35,660 nucleotides of DNA from a virus. The stretch spans positions 1 through 35,660 of IMG/VR virus record IMGVR_UViG_3300021960_007424; one strand, written 5' to 3'. The notes beneath the pieces are model-generated. The model had not been told where the DNA came from and ran no database searches. It saw only the letters and a list, made by a program, of their open reading frames with translations. Positions 30,035 to 35,660 of the stretch are shown piece by piece. The first letter of the stretch is position 1; each line of letters opens with the position of its first letter. A program made the position numbers and the translations under genes.

Positions 30035-30229
30035 TTACTTTTCTTCGTGCGCTTTCTTTTTTTCTTGAACTTCAGTTCTCAGATCTTTCAGACCCTTCGA
30101 TGCTTCCATCAAAGCTTTTCTTGCTCGAGGTGCTGCGGATTTGAATCCATAGCTTCCAGCTTCGACTTTATCAAGCTCAGCCAACACTTCTTGCAACTCT
30201 TTGATGATGCCTTCTAATTGTTCACGCAT
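30035..30229 (-). CDS. Small histone H1/Hc1-like protein
   Basis: A 64-aa protein. The segment YGFKSAAPRARKALMEASKG then LKDLRTEVQEKKK matches the pattern of bacterial histone H1-like Hc1 proteins (KxNKAAxxRARKAL...LRxEIQxxKK), with a helical N-terminus (LEGIIKELQEVLAELDKVEA). Such proteins bind DNA or accompany it. AAGGAGTTAAT precedes the ATG, and a terminator follows. It ends the dnaB-nrdJ operon. The link to Hc1 is pattern-level. Confidence 0.75.
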   Translation of the reverse strand: MREQLEGIIKELQEVLAELDKVEAGSYGFKSAAPRARKALMEASKGLKDLRTEVQEKKKAHEEK

Positions 30230-30241
30230 ATTAACTCCTTG

Positions 30242-32098
30242 TTAAAAAATTTCGCATGCTCCGCCGCCACAGGCGACTTCACCAGACAAATCTGTTTCAT
30301 CTGTTGTTTCAGTAATTAGATCTAAATCAACGTTTTTCAGCAATGAGAGCATATTTTCATAAGTTTCTTCATCACAATCTTCAAATGGAGCTTGAACATA
30401 TGTCCCTCCATCATAAGGTAAAACGCTTAGACCATTATAAACCTCTCGGTTCTCCCACATCCAATTTCCAACGGTTTCCCATTCATCATCTTTGATGGTG
30501 ATAGTGGCTGAAACATTGTGGGTGTTGTTTCCATCTTTATGACCGGACTTGATCCATTCATTAGAAACTTTCTTTACTCTCTCGAGCAAATCAAGTGCTG
30601 TTTCGTGGCGCGTAATTGCCCCTTCAGGAGCTTTTTGAGGCACGGATAGGATAGCAGTGTCATGTGGACGGAAACGGCAATCTTCGACCAATTCTGGAAG
30701 GTTATTCACTAGATATGAATAGATTGCCTCGTTCTTTCCAACTCTAAGTCGTCTGATATAGAAATCATTATGCCAAGCATGGATTCCACTTGACGTGCCA
30801 AGAGTAAGAGAAGTTGTTCCTGCTGGCTTAACGCAGGTTTGACGAGCGGCTTGTCTGATTCCAATTTGCATTGCAACTTGGCGATTTGTCTTTGACACTT
30901 CCAAAGAAGCTTTTGACATGTCAAGGTCAAGAACGTTTCCTGATGCAATACCCGTCATAGAAACGCCGATAAGGGCATCTCTTTCCGTTGTGCGTTGCCA
31001 GATAGGTCTCAGGTAGTGGAAGTCGGTGTAAGACGCCTGAAGGGTCGCTATGAAGCTCGCAGCGCGTGCTCTGGCTTCTAGGTCTTCTTGGTCTTCGACA
31101 TCTGATACATTGATCTCGACCAAGTTACAAAACTGGAAAGGTCGAAGCCCAATTTCACAACAAGGGTTGCATCCCCACTCTTTGTCGTTGGAGAAATAAA
31201 AGCCGGGCTCTCCAGAACGTGACTCCTCGACACGCTTCCAAAGATCCATGAACGTCGGCTCATCGATTTTGTGTCGCATAACAACTACAGAGTTGTTTGC
31301 CCTTCCTCGTTGTGGGTTGAGCTCCCACCATGCCCCAGCTTTTGCTCCGAGCATTTCCTCGTCATCAGCCGAGAACAAAGAAATGAGAGCGGCGCGGCGA
31401 ATACCGCCAGCCAGAACCGCATCCGCAATGTGGCAGATGATATCATGAACCTCAATGGGTGAAAGTTTGTCTCCGTTTTCTTTTGCATCTAAAATTCCCT
31501 CCACTTTTACCAGACACTCTCTCAATGGTTGAGGACCGGGAGCTTTACCGCCTGATGTAACCAGACGCGCACCTTTTGGTCGAATGTCCGAGAAGTCAAA
31601 GCGTAACTTTGATGTGCCTTTGAAATAAGACATGACCAATGCCTTGACGGCATCAGCCCAACCTTCGATTGAGTCACCAATCAAGAATCGACGAGTTCTC
31701 TTTGTTGATGGTTTGCGAATCTCTGGTAGGGAGTCAACGTGGTGCCTCTGTACAGAATAGCCAACGCCAGTTCCACCAAGAAGCAAGAACATGATCTCGC
31801 CAAACACTCGAGGATCGTCTGCTGGTGCAAATGCGCAGTTAAAGATGCGATTTGGAGAAACCTCGATTGGCTTGCCTCCGAACTGCATAGAGCGCATTGA
31901 AGGAAGAACCTTCTTGTCGTGAACAAACTCATATGCTTCCATAATCTTTTCCTCTAAACTGGGAAATTTTTTGATATGCATTTGCTTGTTTCTGGTAACT
32001 AATTCGTCCCAGTTTTCACGTCGCTGCTTATCTTCTAAGTATCTCGCATATTTCATATGCACGGTGATATCTGAAAGAATCTTTTTTTCTAAATCCAT
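30242..32098 (-). CDS. nrdJ: Class II (adenosylcobalamin-dependent) ribonucleotide reductase, monomeric type
   Basis: A 618-aa enzyme reducing ribonucleotides to deoxyribonucleotides. The redox Cys C88 is in IFNCAFAP, the thiyl-radical region is NPCCEIGLRPFQFCNL with C314, E315 and C324, and the phosphate-binding PAGTTSLTLGTSSG follows. The C-terminal pair C610 and C615 (ACGGGACEIF) re-reduces the active site, probably from the phage thioredoxin at 35224. Length and layout match the single-chain B12 type of Lactobacillus leichmannii rather than class I or III; no small subunit is in the window. It needs cobalamin from the host. GGAGAACCAAT precedes the ATG. Confidence 0.95.
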   Translation of the reverse strand: MDLEKKILSDITVHMKYARYLEDKQRRENWDELVTRNKQMHIKKFPSLEEKIMEAYEFVHDKKVLPSMRSMQFGGKPIEVSPNRIFNCAFAPADDPRVFGEIMFLLLGGTGVGYSVQRHHVDSLPEIRKPSTKRTRRFLIGDSIEGWADAVKALVMSYFKGTSKLRFDFSDIRPKGARLVTSGGKAPGPQPLRECLVKVEGILDAKENGDKLSPIEVHDIICHIADAVLAGGIRRAALISLFSADDEEMLGAKAGAWWELNPQRGRANNSVVVMRHKIDEPTFMDLWKRVEESRSGEPGFYFSNDKEWGCNPCCEIGLRPFQFCNLVEINVSDVEDQEDLEARARAASFIATLQASYTDFHYLRPIWQRTTERDALIGVSMTGIASGNVLDLDMSKASLEVSKTNRQVAMQIGIRQAARQTCVKPAGTTSLTLGTSSGIHAWHNDFYIRRLRVGKNEAIYSYLVNNLPELVEDCRFRPHDTAILSVPQKAPEGAITRHETALDLLERVKKVSNEWIKSGHKDGNNTHNVSATITIKDDEWETVGNWMWENREVYNGLSVLPYDGGTYVQAPFEDCDEETYENMLSLLKNVDLDLITETTDETDLSGEVACGGGACEIF

Positions 32099-32108
32099 AT
32101 TGGTTCTC

Positions 32109-33464
32109 CTATTTGCCTTTTAGTTCTGAATATTTTTCTTTTAATATTTGCATGTGTTCTGATGTTGACATCATGGGTTTGCTACCCTCGTCTCGATCAA
32201 GAATTCTAATTGAGACATCTGACCAATCGACGAAAGCATTGAATACTAATCCGTCAGGTCCATTTCTGTTTTTGGCTACGAATAGGCGGCCTTGATTTTG
32301 CTGTTTATCTTGTACCGTTCGAGACAGGGAAAAAATGAAGTCCGCTACGAAGCATTTGTTGAACGCTTCTGAGATTGCTTCCATCGTAATGACTTCCGCG
32401 TTGAGCCCCCCACGATTGGTTTGGGAAGCGGTCCAAATGGGAAACTCATAGGTTTGAGCAAGTCCTCGAAGGCCTTCGTAAGTTTCTTCCAATTCGTGTC
32501 GTTTTTCACCTGAACTCCTAACGGGACGCAAAAGGTCCGCGTAATCTACCAATACCATGTCAGGTTCGATTCCTCGCTTTCGCAACTTCTCAATGTGATT
32601 CTTGAGAGTTTGGACCGAAGCTGACTTTGTTGGATATTCTTTAATTATGAGTGTGCCCTCAATATCTTTAATTTTCTGAACAATTTCTTTTTGTCTCATT
32701 CTGTGCTCTTGCAAAGGAACGTCTGTGATGCAGCAATCAAATCTTTGGCCCACGACGGTGTCTTTAAGTTCGAGTGTATAATAGACCACAGTTTTCCCTT
32801 CGAGTAACGCACGAGACGCGAGATGAACCAGAACCATAGACTTACCAGCACCGGTGGGAGCAATAACAACTCCGAGCTCAGACTTGCCAAGACCTCCTTT
32901 ACAAACCTCATCCATGCGAGGCCATCCAGTTGACACTGGATCTCTACTAATAAGTTCAAAGCGTTTAAGCAAGTCTTTGCGAAAGTCATGGCCGAAGTTA
33001 TTGTCGGTTCCAAGAACTAGGGCCTCCTTGATCACTTTCTCGATCTCTTCAAATGATGATGACTGCAGCAAAGATGCTGACTTGATCATTGCGCCTTTCA
33101 GCACTTGTTTGCGACAAAAGTCAATTGCTTTGTCTTTGATGTATTCTGCCTCTTCGACTCCGTCTGATGTGTGGATACGAGCATAAAACTCTCGAACGGC
33201 TTGGGCCGTGGCCTTGTCGTGGTGATTTAGTTCTGTTCTCAACAACGACATCATAACTTCCGAATTTGGATGAGTGTTATATTTGTTTCTGTAATTTACT
33301 AAAGTTTGAGCGAAGATTTGAAGATACTTTTTGTCAAAAAAGTTAATATCTAAGACTTCCATAATCTGATCAAAGAATGGTCGATCCTCAAGCATTAGTT
33401 GTGCTAATTTTTCTTGGAAGTTTTTGCCAAATCTGACAAAACTTTCGTTTTCCTTTATATTCAT
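32109..33464 (-). CDS. DnaB/gp41-family replicative helicase
   Basis: A 451-aa hexameric helicase. The ATG at 33464 follows CGGAGGACAAT; an upstream ATG lies in the leader. Residues 1-150 form the helical N-terminal domain. The RecA-like core has Walker A APTGAGKS (202-209), YYTLELKD, Walker B MVLVDYADLL (303-312), TASQTNRGG and a late Arg-containing FVAKNRNGPDG. The compact size is closer to T4 gp41 than to host DnaB. It should unwind DNA ahead of the DnaE polymerase; a separate primase is not seen in the window. It carries copy 3 of the shared leader. Confidence 0.95.
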   Translation of the reverse strand: MNIKENESFVRFGKNFQEKLAQLMLEDRPFFDQIMEVLDINFFDKKYLQIFAQTLVNYRNKYNTHPNSEVMMSLLRTELNHHDKATAQAVREFYARIHTSDGVEEAEYIKDKAIDFCRKQVLKGAMIKSASLLQSSSFEEIEKVIKEALVLGTDNNFGHDFRKDLLKRFELISRDPVSTGWPRMDEVCKGGLGKSELGVVIAPTGAGKSMVLVHLASRALLEGKTVVYYTLELKDTVVGQRFDCCITDVPLQEHRMRQKEIVQKIKDIEGTLIIKEYPTKSASVQTLKNHIEKLRKRGIEPDMVLVDYADLLRPVRSSGEKRHELEETYEGLRGLAQTYEFPIWTASQTNRGGLNAEVITMEAISEAFNKCFVADFIFSLSRTVQDKQQNQGRLFVAKNRNGPDGLVFNAFVDWSDVSIRILDRDEGSKPMMSTSEHMQILKEKYSELKGK

Positions 33465-33466
33465 AT

Positions 33467-33500
33467 TGTCCTCCGAATTATGTTTATAATATAACACACT
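33467..33500 (-). repeat. Shared leader module, copy 3 (helicase)
   Basis: These 34 bases are identical to 17052-17085 and nearly so to the dnaE leader; they cover the -10, the untranslated leader and the ribosome site. Confidence 0.9.
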
Positions 33501-33516
33501 TTGATGTGGTTGTCAA
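33488..33516 (-). promoter_or_regulatory. Sigma70-type promoter for the helicase-nrdJ operon
   Basis: TTGACA at 33516-33511, 17-base spacer ending GTGT, TATATT at 33493-33488. Confidence 0.9.
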
Positions 33517-33524
33517 GTAATTTT

Positions 33525-34475
33525 TTATCTTTTTACGCTCCTCATGATTGCTTGTAGGGTTTCAAAGTTGAGATGACCGGCATCATCCTCGAAAAGCATT
33601 TGAGTAAATTTTATTTTATCAAAGAAAGGTTCAAAATCATTTACTGCCTTTGTGATCAACTCTCTATTCATTGGTCTGATATTTGGATAATACAATTGCA
33701 TGATCTTATAATTCTCTTTTAATAATTTTTCTTCTTTCTCGATGTTTTGGTGAATCTTGAGTTTCTTGCCTTGCATTGCACAATCTCTAACGAGATCAGA
33801 GACATCATACTCATCCTCACGAATAAGATAGGGAAAGCGTTTGGCGATTGTTTTCAGGCCAGCGCCTTTGATTCCCGGTAAATTGTCTGAAGGGTCTCCA
33901 GCAATTGCTCGAGCCAATGCAAAGTTCTTTGGATGAATCTTGAACTCTTCAATGATGGAGTCCAGCGTCATCGTCTTTTTTTGGATTGGTCTATAAATAG
34001 ACACGTCCTCACGACAAAGTTGAAAAAAATCTTTGTCAGAAGAGATAATTGTTTTATGCCAATCTTTATATCTACTGTGATTGATTACGTGTGCGATGAT
34101 ATCATCTGCCTCTGTAAAATCAGCAATAAGTTGTATTACGGGCATTTGGTTGAGATACTCCATCAACCTTACTTGTTGATATCCTTTGTTGGCTTCTTCC
34201 TTCTCTGGCTCTAATTCAATCATTCGCCTGTTGAATCTCACAGGTTTGCGGCCACCTTTGTAATCCTTGTTCATAGAACGTTTACGTTGAGAGCCCTCAT
34301 GGCCATCCCAAGCGACAATAACTTCGTTGGCGTTAAAGTCCCTAGCCACCTTCTGTAGTGACTTTAAAAAGCCAATTGTGCCGCCCACAGGGTTGCCTTT
34401 GCGGTCCATGTGTGGGCTAATCACATAAGAGCGCAGAAACATGTTCAGCGCGTCGATAATAATAACGTTTTTCAT
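33525..34475 (-). CDS. 5'-3' exonuclease / flap endonuclease (T4 RNase H-like)
   Basis: A 316-aa FEN-family nuclease that removes RNA primers and flaps. Acidic metal ligands are in place: D8 in IIDALN, D57 in VAWDGHEG, E122, D124 and D125 in TEADDIIA, D147 and D149 in SSDKDF, and the helix-hairpin-helix GDPSDNLPGIKGAGLKT (193-209) that binds DNA. CCGGAGGATAA precedes the ATG, which overlaps the previous stop (ATGA). It belongs to the replication set with helicase and DnaE. Confidence 0.95.
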   Translation of the reverse strand: MKNVIIIDALNMFLRSYVISPHMDRKGNPVGGTIGFLKSLQKVARDFNANEVIVAWDGHEGSQRKRSMNKDYKGGRKPVRFNRRMIELEPEKEEANKGYQQVRLMEYLNQMPVIQLIADFTEADDIIAHVINHSRYKDWHKTIISSDKDFFQLCREDVSIYRPIQKKTMTLDSIIEEFKIHPKNFALARAIAGDPSDNLPGIKGAGLKTIAKRFPYLIREDEYDVSDLVRDCAMQGKKLKIHQNIEKEEKLLKENYKIMQLYYPNIRPMNRELITKAVNDFEPFFDKIKFTQMLFEDDAGHLNFETLQAIMRSVKR

Positions 34476-35224
34476 TTATCCTCCGGTATAAAACCTAATT
34501 TTTTATCCTCTAAAAAAGCACAATTCTTACAATATGTTTTTACGTTTTTTAAGTGATGATAATCAATGGTTTGAGTAACCCACTCTTTTGTTGCATCATG
34601 CTTGATTAGTTTGTTAATTTCTTCGTTGATTTTTTTCTTTCTTTTGCCAAACTCGGTCATATTTTCAAGCCGGTGTATGATAATTGGTGTATCGAATTCT
34701 TCATGACATTTTTTTTTACTCAAAGAAATGAATTTTTCAGGAGCTTCATAACTGAATGATGGACCTTCTTCTCCAACTTTTATAATTTTTGTTACAGGAG
34801 CAGATCGATCTTTAAAAAACTCTGTTACTACCTTAAGATTACTATTGTAACACTTAAATTTTCCTGATTTTAGTTTTTTTATGTTACTTGAGTGACATCT
34901 AGGGCAAGAAGGACAATCGACATGAACTAATGATGTATTTTTCATAGAAGCATATTGATGACCTTGTGATTCTATGAGTTTTCTAGTTTTATTCCATAAC
35001 TTCGTGTATGATTCTGGCTTCCAGCCATGTTGTATCATAAGATTATCAGTTGATCCACAGCATTCACAACTATCTTTTAAGATTTTTGCGCGCCTTTCTT
35101 TCCATTCTTTTGTCTCCCATGGTTGATATTTACTTTGCCTTTCTTCTTTATCTTCATTGAATAAGTCCCAAAATGTATCTGCATCAATCTCGCCCGATAA
35201 GAAATTGTAGAAATATTCTTTCAT
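34472..35224 (-). CDS. HNH-like nuclease with zinc-ribbon insert, probably a selfish endonuclease
   Basis: A 250-aa protein. Residues 35-70 follow an HNH start (WKERRAKILKDSCECCGSTD, then LMIQHG). A zinc ribbon sits in the middle (CPSCPRCHSSNIKKL and a later FKCYNS). Near the end, YHHLKNVKTYCKNC (about 222-235) resembles the usual closing H...C-x2-C of an HNH domain, so the fold may be split by an insert. The gene is more AT-rich than thioredoxin and exonuclease on either side, which hints at transfer. It is tightly packed between them by overlaps. Homing endonuclease is the best guess. Confidence 0.75.
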   Translation of the reverse strand: MKEYFYNFLSGEIDADTFWDLFNEDKEERQSKYQPWETKEWKERRAKILKDSCECCGSTDNLMIQHGWKPESYTKLWNKTRKLIESQGHQYASMKNTSLVHVDCPSCPRCHSSNIKKLKSGKFKCYNSNLKVVTEFFKDRSAPVTKIIKVGEEGPSFSYEAPEKFISLSKKKCHEEFDTPIIIHRLENMTEFGKRKKKINEEINKLIKHDATKEWVTQTIDYHHLKNVKTYCKNCAFLEDKKLGFIPEDK

Positions 35225-35520
35225 TAGTCCTCCGTCACAAAACTGATAACGGCGTCTCGGGGCTTTGCGCCAGGTGCTTGTCGAACTTCCTCTCCGTCTT
35301 GAAACAAGACGAGCAAAGGAACGGATCGGACTCCAAATTGCATAGCCAACTCTCTTGACTGATCAACGTCGACTTTTGCAAACCCAACACCTTCCAAGTC
35401 AATACCTTCAATTGTCTTTGTAAGCATTTTGCATGGTCCGCACCAAGTTGCCGAGAATTGGACAACCTTACGACCAGTTGAAATGAATTCCGAAAATTCT
35501 TCTTTTGTAATAGTTTTCAT
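35224..35520 (-). CDS. trxA: Thioredoxin
   Basis: A 98-aa thioredoxin. The active site is FSATWCGPCKML with the redox pair C27 and C30; the cis-proline is in VRSVPLLVLF, and the fold strands (VGFAKVDVD, VVQF) are complete. It probably reduces the phage class II ribonucleotide reductase. AAACCTCCAT on the plus strand is its GGAGG ribosome site. It heads the exonuclease operon. Confidence 0.96.
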   Translation of the reverse strand: MKTITKEEFSEFISTGRKVVQFSATWCGPCKMLTKTIEGIDLEGVGFAKVDVDQSRELAMQFGVRSVPLLVLFQDGEEVRQAPGAKPRDAVISFVTED

Positions 35521-35542
35521 AAAACCTCCATGTTGTGTTTAC

Positions 35543-35571
35543 ATTATAGCACATTTTGAAGAGGTTGTCAA
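35543..35571 (-). promoter_or_regulatory. Sigma70-type promoter for the thioredoxin-exonuclease operon
   Basis: TTGACA at 35571-35566, 17-base spacer ending GTGC, perfect TATAAT at 35548-35543. Confidence 0.9.
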
Positions 35572-35587
35572 GTAGAAAGTACAAAAA

Positions 35588-35613
35588 AACCCCAAGACCG
35601 AAGTCAAGGGGTT
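35588..35613 (-). terminator. Intrinsic terminator of the gene beyond the right edge
   Basis: AACCCC and GGGGTT pair, then a TT/TT internal mismatch, then GAC/GTC closed by a TTCG loop; seven T follow on the minus strand. It lies about 20 bases after the stop at 35633. Confidence 0.85.
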
Positions 35614-35632
35614 ATTGAGAGTTCCTTCAGGA

Positions 35633-35659
35633 TTAACCTTCGTTGGACTCTTCGTCAAT
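35633..35659 (-). CDS. End of a gene entering from the right edge (partial)
   Basis: The frame reads IDEESNEG and stops with TAA at 35633, just before a strong terminator. The acidic end is typical of soluble proteins. Another frame is also open here, so the reading is tentative. Confidence 0.4.
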   Translation of the reverse strand: MDEESNEG

Positions 35660-35660
35660 T

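Noticed and set aside
1-35660. tRNA genes, integrase, attachment sites or insertion sequences
   Set aside because: I saw no cloverleaf, no tyrosine or serine recombinase motifs, and no transposase or terminal inverted repeats by reading; a dedicated search was not possible.

Overview
The window is a segment of a large double-stranded DNA tailed-phage genome. Every supported gene lies on the minus strand. Genes are tightly packed, with many ATGA or TAATG stop/start overlaps and no gene-free stretch above about 150 bases. The gene mix is viral: endolysin, replicative helicase, 5'-3' exonuclease, a DnaE-type polymerase, nucleotide metabolism, stand-alone nucleases and many small unknown proteins. 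No virion structural gene (major capsid protein, terminase, portal, tail) is recognised here. Several families are ones I associate with large marine phages, but the host cannot be named. Near-consensus sigma70 promoters point to a bacterial host read by its own RNA polymerase, and a Tat-type signal plus a B12-dependent reductase imply host Tat export and cobalamin.

Layout, in transcription order from right to left. The right edge has the tail of one more gene and a terminator. Next come thioredoxin, an HNH-like nuclease and a 5'-3' exonuclease (35.5-33.5 kb). Then DnaB-like helicase, class II ribonucleotide reductase and an H1-like small protein (33.5-30.0 kb). A long operon from a promoter at 30.0 kb runs to 21.4 kb: GroES-like, tagged kinase-like protein, tagged unknown, ThyX, SH3-like, tagged coiled-coil, two unknown or nucleotidyltransferase-like genes, J-domain protein, two tagged proteins, a Cys-rich protein and a class II aldolase. 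Next are a tagged Tat-signal protein and a 41-aa protein (21.4-20.4 kb), then uvsE, small genes, gcvH and a repeat-rich GIY-YIG nuclease (20.3-17.1 kb). An exported Cys-rich protein, DnaE, a permuted DNA methyltransferase and a possible partner endonuclease follow (17.0-9.5 kb). The left part has small genes, a tagged protein, dUTPase and an acidic protein (9.5-6.3 kb), then ClpP-like protease, amidase endolysin and a large tagged nuclease-like protein (6.2-2.4 kb), and finally GroEL and small genes.

Twelve promoters share one pattern: TTGACAA, a spacer of exactly 17 bases, then a TATAWT-like -10 usually preceded by TGT. They divide the window into twelve transcription units.

The most notable feature is a set of otherwise unrelated proteins with the same kind of short amphipathic N-terminus carrying two (I/L)-x-E tripeptides. 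This resembles the capsid-targeting and prohead-protease-cleaved leaders of T4 internal proteins. It predicts a cargo of proteins packed in the head, trimmed, and delivered with the DNA. The cargo candidates include a HipA/PI-kinase-like protein, a protein whose tag runs straight into a Tat signal, a PD-(D/E)XK-like protein and a lysine-rich multi-domain protein.
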